From positions 21,709,568-21,773,567 of the forward strand of contig CM073542.1 in assembly GCA_037074615.1 (NCBI GenBank): 64,000 nt of DNA, in the 5' to 3' direction. Source of the DNA: Leucaena leucocephala (Eukaryota > Streptophyta > Magnoliopsida > Fabales > Fabaceae). The translations under genes were made by a program, and so were the position numbers. Below the pieces are notes generated by a model that was not told the DNA's origin, did not search any database, and saw only the letters and a list, made by a program, of their open reading frames with translations. This document shows, piece after piece, positions 44,605 through 57,291 of this stretch. Positions within the stretch are counted from its first letter, which is position 1. Each line of letters opens with the position of its first letter.

Positions 44605-45320
44605 ATAAGTCTCCAGTCATCTATTTTATAATTAAATTTTTAAATATATTATTAATTAAAAGATCTCATCTAATAACTATATTAAATATTTGTTTTAATA
44701 TTTCTCTATCATTTTTAGAGGATTTTATACCGCTTAATTTATAAAACCTCAAGTTAGTAAAATTAGCTAGCCGTGCTGGAATATATGTAAGTAGATTCAA
44801 TAACTCGTTAGAATTTATGGGTTAGATGAGACTTACGCACACGAAATATCTCCAAATATTGGCCTGCGTTTTTTGTTACAAGACACGTCCATCCACACAA
44901 TTATGATGGCTGAATATGAACTTGTGATTTGTGAATAATGCTAAAAGGAGAAGTGGAATTCTGACTTAATTAAGCTTCTAATAATAATTAATAATAACAA
45001 CTAGGCAAACTTTGTAGTAGCCTAATTACTCTTTTCTTCTCGTGAAACATGATCGCTTGTATTCATTTACAATGGAGTAAGTAGTCATGTGAATGGCTAA
45101 GTCTCTTACGAACTTAGTTTAGGATTTGTGATTGCAATCACCCTGCTTTATTCATTGTGTTTAATCTGTGTTTGTTTCACCTAATCATGTGATTCCTCGC
45201 TTGTTTAATAATAATCCAATAAATATTAAATCCCGTGTTTGTGAAGAATTATCAGTTTGAGTTTATCAACAACTTTTCGACATGTCAAATATTCTAGCAT
45301 GTAAACATTTAAATTTATCA
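44605..45320. other. Intergenic, nothing recognised
   Basis: AT-rich; no supported gene or element ends. Confidence 0.5.
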
Positions 45321-45324
45321 AAAT

Positions 45325-45565
45325 ATTCTTTTAGTCCTTAATATAGGATTTAATTAAAAAAATTGATCTTAGTTCTAAATATAAGATATTTTTTTGTATT
45401 TTTTTTAAATTGCCTATATTGATACTCTCTCAATAATAATTAAATAAGAGAAGGATGGTAGAATTAAAGAAAATAATTATAGTATTTTAAAAAAATATTA
45501 TATTAAATAATTTTTTAATTTAATTAAATTAGTTAAATATATCATATATTAAAGATAAGATAAAT
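45325..45565 (+). mobile_element. Stowaway-like MITE, degenerate
   Basis: TTAGTCCTTAATATAGGAT, TTCTAAATATAAGATAT and GATACTCTCTCAATAATAATTAAATAAG match the interior of 27178-27424. The right end is diverged. Confidence 0.55.
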
Positions 45566-45973
45566 ATAATTTTAATATATTGTTTAAATTTTCACTTCAG
45601 TGCTGATAGAACTAATTTTATTTCTACAAAAAGAAAAAGTTTTTTTTGTTATAAGAGAGGTTAAAACACCTAAAATAAATTATTAAATTAAGAGAGGATC
45701 AAATCTCAAATATTTATTATTCATATTGATGAGAGCCCAATCTCTAAGCAACAACCTGAGATAAATCTACATCAGCGTCAAATCTAGAGGAAGACCCAAT
45801 TTCCAAAATGTGGAGAAACAATCTCTAAATTTTTGTTAAAATATATATTTATATTTATCATCCAACAATAACTCAAATATTATTATTTTCAATAAAAACA
45901 GACATTTATCTAATCAAAAAAGAAAACCAAAGCCTATACATAACAAACTGAAATAAAACTAGAAACAATACAT

Positions 45974-46748
45974 ATAGGGGTATTCATAAAACCCACAGCC
46001 CGATATACTCATCCGAACCCGTGAAAAAAAAGTCATGCCCAACCCAATAAATATAGTGCACGGCCGGGCATTAGGCTGCAAAATGCAGCCTATATTTTTT
46101 TCTAGTTAGGTACCGGGCAGAGGGTTGCCCTGCCTTGTCCTATCCATGAGCACTCGTTCATTTTTTTTTTACTTTTCTCCCTAGATGCTATATTTGGAAG
46201 GGAGAATATGATAGCTACTGGTGACTAAAGGGTCATTTTAAAAATATAAGTAAGTAAGTTACGCTTTTAATATTTATAACTATATTAATTTTTTCTTTTT
46301 CTTTAACTTTACTAATCATAATATCATTATATTATAAATTATAATTATTTATTTTATTTTTTAGATGTTTCATCCTTGTTAACATTTAGAAAATTGATAC
46401 AAAGTTACAATTACAAATTACTTAGATTTCAAAACTTTTTTTATATGCAATAAATTTTAATATTTTAATTATTATCTTTTTGTTGCTTTATTTTTAGTGG
46501 ATTATAGATATTATTTAACTCTTGAAGATATATGAATATGATATTATTTTAGAAATTTATAATTGCAGATTGTTTTTTATAACATGAGCATATCATCACA
46601 ACTTAGGTATGCCCAGCCCGCCTATGTCCAGCCTAAAATGGTTAGAACTTTTATCGGTAGAGCCAGACATTAAACTACAAAATATAACTTATATTTTTTT
46701 TAAGTAGAGCACTGAGCAAGGTTGCCCTACCCATGAACACTATTACAT
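45974..46748 (+). mobile_element. hAT-like element with GTGTTCATGGGTA-type ends
   Basis: The left end TAGGGGTATTCATAAAACCC and the reverse complement of the right end (AGTGTTCATGGGTAGGG) agree in the hAT-style core. Inside, GCCCAACCC/GGGCATTAGGCTGCAAAATGC at 46037-46087 pairs with a diverged repeat at 46607-46690. No transposase ORF remains. Confidence 0.5.
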
Positions 46749-46749
46749 C

Positions 46750-47720
46750 ACAAGTGACCAAACACATGAGACTGAAAATTTAGAAGGCTTCAAACCAGCA
46801 TGCATGAAGCGTGAGAACTAAAATTATTCTTGAAGCATCTCGTTAGGGATATTTGATCCCTAGTGTAATATATAAAAAATATCTTATAACTAACATTTAA
46901 AATCTTTCGAAAAATTTATAATTTGAGAAAATTAGTCATTACTTACAATAATAAATACCTTAGACTTACTTAAAAAAATATAATCAACATTTTTTATAAA
47001 TAAATTAAATATTGTTTTAATTTCCACTTCGGTCAATAATTTGACAAATATATATATGTATGTATGTATGTATCAAAATTTCTAATTATTACATCATTGT
47101 TTGATGAAATGGCAACAATTTTATTTCTTTATGTTTCTACTTCACTTGTCTTGACCATCTGTCTATAAATGTGCTAGTGATAAGAGAGTGAATTGCCACA
47201 AAACTAGTTAAAAGATGGAAATATTTATAAGGATATCTCTTTCATATATATTGTACTTGAGGCCCCAAGAAAATTTACAACCTCAAGCAGTTCGTTATTG
47301 GAGCTAATTGACTTTTATAAATTAAAAATATTAAATTAATTAATTAATTATAATTAATATAAGAGTCTATTGATAAATTTAAATATATTAAATAGTATAA
47401 AATATGAATTTATTATAAAGAATTAGATTTGATCACAATTAATTAATTAATTAATTTTTTTAATGTATATAAAAAAATTAACTAGCTCTTATATTAAATA
47501 CAGAAGGAAACATATTATAGTAAAAAATATTTAGTAATGATATAAATGTAACAATACATATTTAATTAAAATTAATTTAAATTATAAAAATTAAATAAAA
47601 TCATAAATCAGCTTGTTTTTATCAATTAATACACATTATACATTTTAGTAAAGCTTGGTTTGGATTATTGGACAAAGAAAAAGTTTGTTTGGGCCTCCAA
47701 AACCTATTGTCCATGGATTC
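46750..47720. other. AT-rich intergenic, nothing recognised
   Basis: It contains TTAATTAATTAA runs and a TATG repeat at 47054-47073. There is no coding signal. Confidence 0.5.
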
Positions 47721-47724
47721 TTGT

Positions 47725-47955
47725 AGTAAAAATATAAGACATGCGATTATTTAAAACGCATTCGATACTTAAGTAATATTATTTTGTTATAATTTTAGTT
47801 ATAATATTTAGGGAGATATCATAACTTCTAGGTATCTAAATTTATACTTGAGAGTAATTAATATCCCTACCTAATATTGATATCGCCTAAGAGGAAGAGA
47901 GACTTCACCGTACTTTTAGATTGTGGGTGAACTCAATCTTTTTTAAAAAAATTTT
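47725..47955 (+). repeat. Dispersed repeat family with ATATCGCCTAAGAG core, copy 2
   Basis: It pairs with 26200-26460 over most of its length and ends in GTGAAC and a T-run. Direct flanking repeats were not found. Confidence 0.6.
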
Positions 47956-48538
47956 ATAAAACAAAAAAAGAGAGTAGTATGTGTGTTTGGGAACGCTAAA
48001 AAAATCTTTCTTGTATTTTATAAATTAAACCAAACACCCACTAAGTGGTCCCGCCTAAAATAAATAAAAAAATAATGAATTAAACTCATCTTCATGAAAT
48101 TTGACTAAACACATATAATAAGTAATAATTGAGCCGCCATTGAATTTCAATATAGAAATTTTATTTCATTCCATTTATTTTTATTTTTATACAAGAATAT
48201 TTATTTGTATTTTTAGAATAATAGTAAAAGTTATTATTATATTATGAACCAAAAATAAAAATACTTTATTGTATTCGTTTTTAAAATGTATATTGTTAAC
48301 GAGGAAATAAAAAACAAATAAAAAAAGTATAATTTAGTCAAAGGGAAACACGAAGAAAACGAGGAAACGACTAAATGAGTATGAGCAAGGGGGGTTATTG
48401 AACATTCCATTAATTAAACATGGAAGAGTGGAAAATTAGCCAAAGATTCATTCATTTGGGCCAAAATCGGCACATCTCCTGAAAGCAATAGAGCAGCACC
48501 TTGGTTGACCTCTGTAGTCTCTCATTTTTTGGATATCA

Positions 48539-51500
48539 ATGGCTTGCTCTCAGTTTCTATGCAGTAACTACATCTCTACTTCTCAAAATTCGTTCAGAAG
48601 CAACCATCAACGGCAATTCGGATATGGGTCTTGCAATTTTGCCTCAAAGATTCAATTTCAAAGAACCCCCCCGCTGGTTAGATTTAAATTTAAAGCCATG
48701 GTTTCTGATTCAAACGCCTTCAGGAAACAAGTAGAGGTTTATCTCTTATCCCTTTTGCTTGTTATGATTTTTATTAAAGTTCCGGTGTGGCATTTTTATG
48801 AAAGGGATGGTTTTGATTTTTGTATTTTTCTTTTAACGTTGGCGGAATTAGATTGTGTATGATCCTGATGAAAGGGTGAACAGGCTGGCTGATGAAGTGG
48901 ACAAGAATGCTCCCCTTTCAAGGCTTACTTTGTTCTCTCCTTGCAAGGTATTATTCGTTCTTTTGCTTAGAGTCGTTCCAAATTTTTCGTTTGTTCCTAT
49001 ATTGATGTTAGTTAACCGTCTGGTGCAGATAAATGTTTTCTTGAGAATTACCAACAAGAGGGTAGATGGATATCATGATTTGGCGTCTCTATTCCATGTA
49101 AGTTAATTATAAACGTAATCATAATTTATCATATGACTCAATGTTTTCTCTCAAAGATTTGTGTGTGTGTGAGATGACTCGGTTTAGTCTTAACCATATC
49201 AGACCCCTTTCAAAATCTCAGGTTATAAGTCTTGGTGATACAATTAAGTTCTCTTTGTCACCATCAACAACAAAGGACCGTTTGTCCACCAATGTGTCCG
49301 GGGTGCCCATTGATGATAGTAATTTGGTGAGATAACAAAAGCTAATGCTTTGGTTTCAAAATTGTTCCTCTTTTATGCTGTTTCATATTCTACAGAGAGT
49401 GAGTGCTATGCTATGCTCTTTCCACAGATTATTAAGGCGCTTAATCTTTACAGGAAGAAGACTGGCAGTAAAAAGTTTTTTTGGGTATGACACCATCTCC
49501 TTCATGTTGTTCATCTTATTTTCAGTGCAAGCATGCATGTTTGTTCTTATTAACAGGCCTTGTGTATAGTAGAATATTTAGGGCCCATTTGGTTGCTAGA
49601 GTCAAGGGTTAAAGAATGGGAATGGTATCTCAATTTTGTCATAATGTGTTGGCTGCACACATGTCACGGTATCATCATTCTCATGAGAAATCCCAATATC
49701 ACGAATGTGGGAATCAACACACCCACGGCAAAACTCATTAATCATGACTCCCAATCCCAAGAGTTTTCATTTGAACTAAATTACCCATCCTACCTTTTAA
49801 ACACCGTTGACCTATCTCCCCTTCCCATTTTAGTCACTTTATTTTTGTTTTTATTTCTTTTCCACTCCATTCTTATCCATTCCAATAACCAAACGGCCTC
49901 TTAATTTGTCAAGCCTATATTCATGTTCTTGGCAGATTCATCTTGATAAACGGGTGCCCAGTGGGGCAGGGCTAGGGGGTGGAAGTAGCAATGCTGCAAC
50001 TGCACTATGGGCAGCAAATCAGTTCAGTGGTTGTCATGCTACAGAGAAAGAACTTCAAGAATGGTCAAGTGAGATTGGATCAGATGTCCCTTTCTTTTTC
50101 TCTCAGGGAGCAGCCTATTGCACTGGTCGAGGTGAGGTCTGTCCAATTTCCTTTCCCAGAAAAAAATTTGAGAAGAGGCTTGGCTATAGAGAGCTTGAGC
50201 TCTCAAACATCCCCTTGTCTAGTTGCAAAATATTATTATCACAAATCTCGGGACAATTGGATGTTTGAGAGCTTGAAAACTCTCTGTAAGTAAACTTGTG
50301 ATTACTGAAGGCTATGCAATGCATTATGCCATATCTCTTTGATATGACTTACAGAACTTTTATCTTTTTGCAAGGCAGCTAGGCTTACTCGATGTGATTT
50401 CATTTAGGATTTTTCTTTCATATGTCTAGGTTGTTCAAGATATTCCTCCTCCAGTACCTTTGGACACTCCAATGGTTCTCATAAAGCCACAAGAGGCATG
50501 TTCAACAGCAGAAGTCTACAAGGTACAGGATTTCTGAGTGAAAAAAACAGACCATGCTTCGCTCTTGGTTTTTACTATAATTTGATGGTGGACCTTGTTC
50601 ATTGAATGAAGCCTCATATAACAATTCACATTCACAGCTTGTGAATGTGAATAGTGTGGCTTGCTATTGTTTTCAATATTACATAGATAGATATAGATTA
50701 ATTTAACAAATTTTGGTGGTACAGCGTCTAAAATTGGACCAGGCTAGTAATGTTGATCCTTTGACACTGCTGGAAAAGATCTCAAGGAATGGAATATCAC
50801 AAGATGTTTGTATCAATGACTTGGGTATGTTTCTTGCTGAGTGTTTTTAAGTTTTAATCCCTTTTTGTTTTCCTTCTTTTAGCTTTGACATTTTTATTTA
50901 ACCCTATTGAGCATTACTCTACTAAGAGGTGTCATTGTGATGGTATCTAGAGTCCAATTTGATTAATTGGAATTGTGACTTAACATTAATATGTAGTTAT
51001 GCCCCTTGATTACGAGTTGTTTTAGTTTGCGCCAGTGTAGGTGCAAATTATTCATTTATATAGTTCACATTCTCAGTTTTTTACATTCGGTCCTGATTTA
51101 CATGTAGAAGTATTACATGATAAGTTAAGGCTAGAAATCTTCTGTTGCCTTAAGAGTACTTTCCGCTTGTTCACTTACATTACTTTTTCCTTGATCGTTT
51201 TCCTTGCTCTTGCAGAACCCCCAGCATTTGAAGTTCTCCCATCTCTTAAAAGACTGAAGCAGCGAATTATTGCAGCCGGTCGTGGAGAATATGCTGCTGT
51301 TCTAATGTCTGGAAGGTATAAAAACAGAAACTTTAATTTTCTGGCTTTTGTTAAAAGCTTGATATATGTGAATCATGTGATATAGATCATCATGCATTCG
51401 CATACATATGCAATCTTTGTTCTCTTGTGTGTCTGTGCAATGTGAGACTGAGCATTCTTCAAACTTCAGCACAATTGAACTTGATATACAGTAATGAAGC

Positions 51501-52870
51501 TGTTTTCAATTTTCAATCACCAAATCATGTATTGAAAACTTTTGAGCATGTAATATACTCTAGCATCTATAGTTTCCAAATTCCTTCTCTAGATTCCAGT
51601 TGTAAGATAACGAAGGAGATTATTATTGAACGAATTCTAGGACCGATGGCTAGAAACTAGACAAGGCATACGGTGATTGATCTGACTCATTTATCCTTCT
51701 AGTCTAACATCATAATAATTTATTCTTGGATATATATATTCCATATGTTTTTGTTACCGTTTCCTCATGATTATGAGGAAATCAGTAATTCCACACCAGT
51801 GGTATCCACCTTTTAGAGTAAATAATTATTAGTTATTATTGTTTTAGCTAGCCAAGCTATGTGAACCCGTGAACAATGGATTGTTAATAAGCTGACTGGA
51901 AATAGGCTTAGAACTATCTCTGCAAATGCTCCCAAGTGACGTCAAATATCAACGCTGTCACATACACCATGTTGAAATACATCCATATTCGTTCGCCTTA
52001 TGCAAATCCAAATTGGATGACTTGTTAAAGAGATGCCAAGCATCAAACATTGGTTTAGGAATGACACTAAAATTGAAGGGAGAATCTTTTAATCTCCTTT
52101 CCTTGCTTTCAGCTGGCTGGATGGAGTTTACCATTGTGCATTAGGCTAGATCTACGTCGCTAGGCTTCAAAATAGTAAAAAGTTTTGTACGAATCATTAA
52201 ACATTGTAAACCTTTTTCCTCGGTTCCAAGTTGATGTGACACAAATGCTATTGTTTAAATAAATAACATACCAGCTCTCCTGATCATGATCTGGAAGACA
52301 AACCACAGTTCTAGAATGGAATTTTTAGAACTATTAATATTAAAGCCATAAAAATGGAGCATTGCACTTGTTTCTAGATATACATTCTTCCTTCTATAAT
52401 GATTTCAATTGTCTTTGCATCTCTTTTGTCATTACATGCTTTACATCTCTTCTTATAATGAGACTATTAATTATCTCTCATTCTTGCTTCAAGAAGTTAA
52501 AAACCTCTGTTTTCTTCCCTGTTCTCATCCCTTCTCTAATCACGCAGTGGAAGCACTATTGTCGGCATTGGTTCGCCAGATCCTCCACAATTTGTTTATG
52601 ATGATGATACATACAAAGATGTTTTCTTGTCAGGTATGCCCCATGAGATTAGAATTTTTTTTCCTTTTCTTTTCTTTGGCTGTGTAAGAGTTCTTCTCTA
52701 TCATGATAAATTGCTGTGTCCCACTAATATACTAAAATATCTTATGGGAATTTCTCACCTAAGCTTTTTAAATTGCAGATGCCTGTTTTCTCACTAGAGA
52801 GGCTAACCAGTGGTACAGAGAACCTACGTCAAGTCCTACCCCTCCATCCTTTTCTTCTCAGATTGCTTAG
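48539..52870 (+). CDS. ISPE: 4-diphosphocytidyl-2-C-methyl-D-erythritol kinase (CDP-ME kinase)
   Basis: It phosphorylates CDP-ME with ATP in the plastid MEP pathway to isopentenyl diphosphate. Exons: 48539-48736, 48852-48947, 49029-49097, 49222-49326, 49428-49484, 49936-50136, 50430-50522, 50725-50824, 51216-51315, 52548-52633, 52779-52870. Every junction is GT..AG and in phase; 1197 nt encode 398 residues with no stop. Residues 1-55 are Ser/Asn/Arg-rich, a likely transit peptide. LFSPCKINVFLRI begins the GHMP fold, the ATP-binding PSGAGLGGGSS lies at 183-193, and EIGSDVPFFFS and MSGSGSTIVGIGS near the end are typical of IspE. Exon 6 uses the donor GAG|GTCTGT; an alternative GT four bases earlier breaks the frame. 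The gene converges on the UBA gene. Intron 5 carries a Tourist MITE. Confidence 0.95.
49581..49900. mobile_element. Tourist (PIF/Harbinger) MITE in ISPE intron 5
   Basis: The ends GGGCCCATTTGGTTGC and CCAATAACCAAACGGCCTC are inverted complements over most positions. TTA flanks both sides (49578-49580, 49901-49903), the 3-bp duplication of this superfamily. It is 320 bp with no coding capacity and lies 35 bases from the exon 6 acceptor. Confidence 0.8.
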
Positions 52871-53640
52871 TTCGTCTTTTTATTTCCCCCATTTCCATGA
52901 GCCTCTTCATCTCAATAGTGATATATCATCTGCATATTGTAATCATGTAATGATGTAAAACTTAGCTCTGCTGCCCTCTCTGCTTTCATTTCTGCGACTT
53001 GAAAAATGATACATGTCTCGTGCCAAATGCAAGTATCTGGATCCTCTGCTGCTTTACTTCCGTGCTGCGGCAATTATAGAAGTTTAAATTTTTTAATTTC
53101 ATGAGAAAAGTACACAAAACACACTATGGCTTTTTCAAGAGGAGCAGCAGCAGATGATCCGTGTCCCTAATGCAAACACTAAGAAGAGACAAAAAGGTTG
53201 GGGCTGTTATGTACCAATGTCATTTCCCGTTGAGAAAGTGAAAAGTAAATTCTATAAATATGTCTAGGGTAGGGTCCTATATGCTTAAGGATCCTCCCAA
53301 TCTTAAGTTGGAAAGGGTGCATTTTGTTTTGATGATCCAATTATCTTAAGAATAATTTTTCGTTTTTAATGAAATAAGAAATCTAGGTATAGGGACTATT
53401 TTTAATGATGGATGTTAATACAATATATGGAGTACAATATACCGTTCCCAGAACATCAAGGTTAAGCCTTCAAGTTGTATCACTTTTCAAATAGATTCTA
53501 TTTGCGTTTTGATATAGGTGACGGTTCTGGGTGCGAATGAGCAAGTAAAAAGGATTCCGGGATGATGGTTTACTACCAACAAACGACATTTTTTTTTAGC
53601 ATAAGAAGCAACATCAATTCCACACACATTTCAAATGTCT
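52871..53640. other. ISPE 3' UTR and convergent intergenic DNA
   Basis: The region between the two convergent genes holds no further gene. No clean AATAAA could be assigned to ISPE. Confidence 0.5.
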
Positions 53641-53649
53641 TTCTTTCAT

Positions 53650-53655
53650 TTTATT
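53650..53655 (-). terminator. Polyadenylation signal candidate of the UBA gene
   Basis: AATAAA on the minus strand lies 24 bases after the stop codon. Confidence 0.5.
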
Positions 53656-53678
53656 GATCCAACTTCTCGCCACTCATA

Positions 53679-55634
53679 CTACAGAGAAGGAGAAGAAACA
53701 AACTGTCTGGGTAAACTTAAAAGATCTTTGCCTTCAAATGGCGAACTCCACTCCCGAGACCCAGCACCGGAGGTTTCTGCAGAAGCTACACCACCATCTT
53801 GCAGTCCAGGCATGGGAACTAAGCTACCATTTGAGGCTACTGACCTCATTGAGGGCTGAGCAACCACCCCAGAGGTATTTGAATCGTAAATATGACTATG
53901 ACTATGACCCTTTGTAAAAGGTGAAAGACCAAGCCATAATGCATTCGACCTTGGCGATGATACACCTCTATCCAAGGACCAGTCTATGCTGGTGTAATCA
54001 AAGTGCATTGATCCACCAGTGCTCCAGTCCACTGGAGATGATGCCCCTGATGTGGCAGCTGATCCTGATCCAGAAAAGAGACCTAGAGAAGCGGCAGCAG
54101 CTAATGTTGGAGATGTACTTCTTCTATTATATAAGCCGTTCCCTCGGCTGGTTACTTGGGGATCTACTGAATGGCTGCTTGCAGTGACAAAATGATGCTG
54201 AGGTTGATACTGGAGTTGGTGGTACATCTGATTTGAACTGAGATAGTTTGGACTGAGGCTTCTAGTGCTAGGAGGGCGGGATAAAAAACCGTTCAACCTC
54301 ATTACTTCTGCACTATCAGTTGGATACCAATTGGAAGCCATTCCTGGAGGAGATGAGCTCATGCTTATGGCTGGAACGTGCTTTGTATTTGCAGTTTGAG
54401 GTCGCTGCATCACAACTACCGGTTCCCTAGCTGCTCCAAGTTGAAGATTTTTCAAATCACCTCCAACAGCCATATAATGAGCTTCAGTCTTAGCAGGTGT
54501 GGGGAACACCTGCAAAGGTGACGCCGAAGAATATGACAGAGAGAGATTAGACCCACTTGGCCACCTCTTATCAGCTGGAATAGTAGCTTGCTGGGGTTTC
54601 ACCCACTCTGTCTTTGACTGAATTCTCTTTAGAGGCTGAATATTTTTATTACTGGATTCCAAAGATCCTCCAACCATAACTGCTGATTTTGTGTAGTTAA
54701 AATCCTTTTCATCTTTCTTTAGTTGATTGGGGCTAAGACTGAGCTTCGTTTGGGGCCTAGCACTCTGACTTGCAACCCCTAACTGCTTACCATTATTAAG
54801 AGTAGGTGGATCCCCAGTTTCCTCCGGCTTTGGTGGGGAAGATGGTGGATCCTGTTTCAAATCTCTCAAGGACTCTGCAGCTTTATCAAGATCACCTTCA
54901 CATGCAACAACTGCTCTTTCAACCTCTTGTTTTGAGCAACAATACCTGGCTTCCAAGTCTGCAATACGAGCAAGCTCTTCAGATATGTCAATTTTCAAAT
55001 TACCCCCACCTATTTGTTTATCCTTTTGCTTATCTGTTTCTTCACCACTCTCAAATAGCCATGCAACTGCTTCCTCAAGCCTTCCTTCATTCAATATCAG
55101 TGCCATTGTTGCCCGTTCATGAGAAAATCCCATTGCCACAAGCTGTTGAGCAAGAGTCTCAAGTTTTCTTGACATAAGATAGCCACTGCAACGCTCATGT
55201 AATTCTTGAGCTCGCTTTTCCTTCTGACGTTGATGTTTTTTCTCATTCTGCTGGCGAATTTTCCCTCGCCTGTCATTGTCAGCTCCTGGTACTGTTTCTA
55301 ATCTAACAGGTAGATTAGAACCTTTCTCTTTATGATCCTCTGATTCACCAGAGCAACTGCCATTATTAGAAATAGAATCATACTCAGCACCAGCTAACAC
55401 CGAGCCCCCAGGATGATCATCTGTCTCGTCTATGTTCCGGAACCGACCATTAGAATGAACGGGAGAGGTAGAAGATGCTGGTGACACTTCAAAAGTATGA
55501 AATGTTCCTGATAATGGGTTGTATGCACTAGCAGGCAAACCAGCACCTGCATTATTAGGTCCTGGAGATTTTGCAGATGCCTTCTGGGCTTCCTTGCTCC
55601 CCTTTTTGGACTTGGACCGAGATCCAGGTGACAT
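53679..55634 (-). CDS. UBA-domain protein, plant-specific, 651 residues
   Basis: It probably binds ubiquitin or ubiquitinated partners. The single coding exon starts at the ATG at 55634 (MSPGSRSKSKKGSKEAQK); the frame extends five codons upstream only through a TTG, so that start was rejected. Residues 10-50 are basic and end in ASAYNPLSGTFHTFEV. A basic, Lys/Arg/Gln-rich stretch lies at 123-148. A UBA domain is at ~155-197 (LAQQLVAMGFSHERATMAL, then EEAVAWLFESGEE). A second UBA-like helix set is at ~217-258 (CCSKQEVERAVVACEGDLD). The C-terminal 390 residues are Ser/Pro-rich and probably disordered. An acceptor (TTTCAG) precedes 55657, so the 5' UTR is spliced. The architecture is familiar from Arabidopsis UBA/TS-N proteins; partner and pathway are unknown. 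Confidence 0.9.
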   Translation of the reverse strand: MSPGSRSKSKKGSKEAQKASAKSPGPNNAGAGLPASAYNPLSGTFHTFEVSPASSTSPVHSNGRFRNIDETDDHPGGSVLAGAEYDSISNNGSCSGESEDHKEKGSNLPVRLETVPGADNDRRGKIRQQNEKKHQRQKEKRAQELHERCSGYLMSRKLETLAQQLVAMGFSHERATMALILNEGRLEEAVAWLFESGEETDKQKDKQIGGGNLKIDISEELARIADLEARYCCSKQEVERAVVACEGDLDKAAESLRDLKQDPPSSPPKPEETGDPPTLNNGKQLGVASQSARPQTKLSLSPNQLKKDEKDFNYTKSAVMVGGSLESSNKNIQPLKRIQSKTEWVKPQQATIPADKRWPSGSNLSLSYSSASPLQVFPTPAKTEAHYMAVGGDLKNLQLGAAREPVVVMQRPQTANTKHVPAISMSSSPPGMASNWYPTDSAEVMRLNGFLSRPPSTRSLSPNYLSSNQMYHQLQYQPQHHFVTASSHSVDPQVTSRGNGLYNRRSTSPTLAAAASLGLFSGSGSAATSGASSPVDWSTGGSMHFDYTSIDWSLDRGVSSPRSNALWLGLSPFTKGHSHSHIYDSNTSGVVAQPSMRSVASNGSLVPMPGLQDGGVASAETSGAGSREWSSPFEGKDLLSLPRQFVSSPSL

Positions 55635-56961
55635 GTCCTTAAAATGCAAATAAGGCCCTGAAACAATGAGATATATAAATTAGCATTTCCCCCTTTGAAA
55701 GTAGACCCTAGATTTGGTAGACTTAAAATGTATCACAAGTAAATACAGCTATGAAAGAAAACAACACTATCTCCTTCACTATGTATATTTGGTTGACAAC
55801 ACCACCCTATGTGTACATATCTCTATTCGCAATCAAGCTTTCACTTACAAGATGGAAAAAGACAATTGAATACAAAGTATAGTATAAAAAGAGAACAAAA
55901 AGTGATATCAACGCCCTAGTTTAAAAAGCATATGAAATTAAACAGCATCACCCTAGTTTAAAGCATATGAAATAAAATTAAAAAGAGCAAGCCTATAAAA
56001 ATGGACAAGACAATCCAAGAAATATAAAGTTTAACACAATAGCATGAACATTACTTAAAAACGGCTTTGTACATGCAAGTAACATACGGATAAGCACAAA
56101 CTATTTTTGTCCATTGTTCTACATAGCCAACTGCAACTTATTTGTTTATTATGTTTCTATTTCAAAATAGAAATTCAGCATTGTGACTTATCATGCATCA
56201 AGTTACCAAAATAGACCCAGAATACTTGGTTGATAGATATGAACCAACTAAAGATTCAAGATCGTCCACAAAGCCATTGGTGGAGATGGAAAGATCCAAT
56301 TTTGTATGCACCAAGGGGTAAAAGAATGATTATTGTTTAAACGTTCTTGTCTGCCAGAAGTATCTCTGCAAAATCTGGGGATGTTCTTGCTTTCCAGTCA
56401 TATCTTAAGGGATCGGTAACAGAGTAGATGCAAAAGGCATTACACAGTTCGGAACAAGTACTTCTGGTACAAATCAGATTAGGGAGAAAAATCACAACAC
56501 AGGATAAGACCTTAACAGCCATATTCTTACCACAATAATCTAATATGCAGCCAAATTGAAGAAAGTAAAAGTAGTATCTTTGCGGTTGAAGAAAGTCAAA
56601 CAGCAATACAAGTAGTAGCCACAGGACAAAAATAATGTCTTGAAATAACCATATTTCTCCACTGATTGTTTGCTCAACTACACGAGATCTATTGTTTGCT
56701 CAACTGATTGTGGCACATTCAATATTTCTCCATATCTCGGATTGTCCAACATTTAAACAGAAGCCAATGCTGCAGATATAATATATCCATTCTAGAGAAT
56801 GAAATGTACTTTAAATGAGAAGGAGAATCGCAAAATAAATTTTTTTAAATAAAAAATATTGATAAATAATATGCATAAGTACTGAATAAGCATCCATAAG
56901 TACTGAATAAGTATCAGGGATGCCAAAAATGACATAATTACATCAGATCTTACATGTAGAA

Positions 56962-57241
56962 AGTTATAAAATATATAGTTACTATTGACAGTTCCTGTTA
57001 GTTACTATTGTTAGGCTATTATGAACAGTATTATAAAATAGTAGCCTATAAATAGTAATAGATAGTACAGATGAGATGTATGAAATAAGATTGAATGTGA
57101 TTGCATTGACTATTCTTTACTTCTCTCCATAAACGTCTCCTTTCTCTTTCCTCTTTCCCTTCACCTTTCTCGACTTATCCTCTGTTCCTACTCTTTCTAT
57201 TATTTCCCTATCTTTATCATTCTTGACTAAGCGCCTTAACA
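56962..57241 (+). repeat. 5' LTR of the chromovirus
   Basis: It is 280 bp, ends CTTAACA, and lacks a ~15-base pyrimidine segment that the 3' LTR has (CTCTTTCTTTTCCTA). Confidence 0.88.
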
Positions 57242-57291
57242 AGTGGTATTAGAGCCACGCTCTCCTTGGACCTTCTGTTGTGTAGCATTGA

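Noticed and set aside
51926..52144. 72-codon ORF in ISPE intron 9
   Set aside because: No family similarity, lies between correctly phased exons 9 and 10.
53921..55177. Plus-strand ORFs opposite the UBA gene
   Set aside because: They are shadows of the 651-codon coding exon on the other strand.
55635..55649. Five-codon upstream extension of the UBA protein
   Set aside because: It begins with TTG, not ATG; the first ATG is at 55634.
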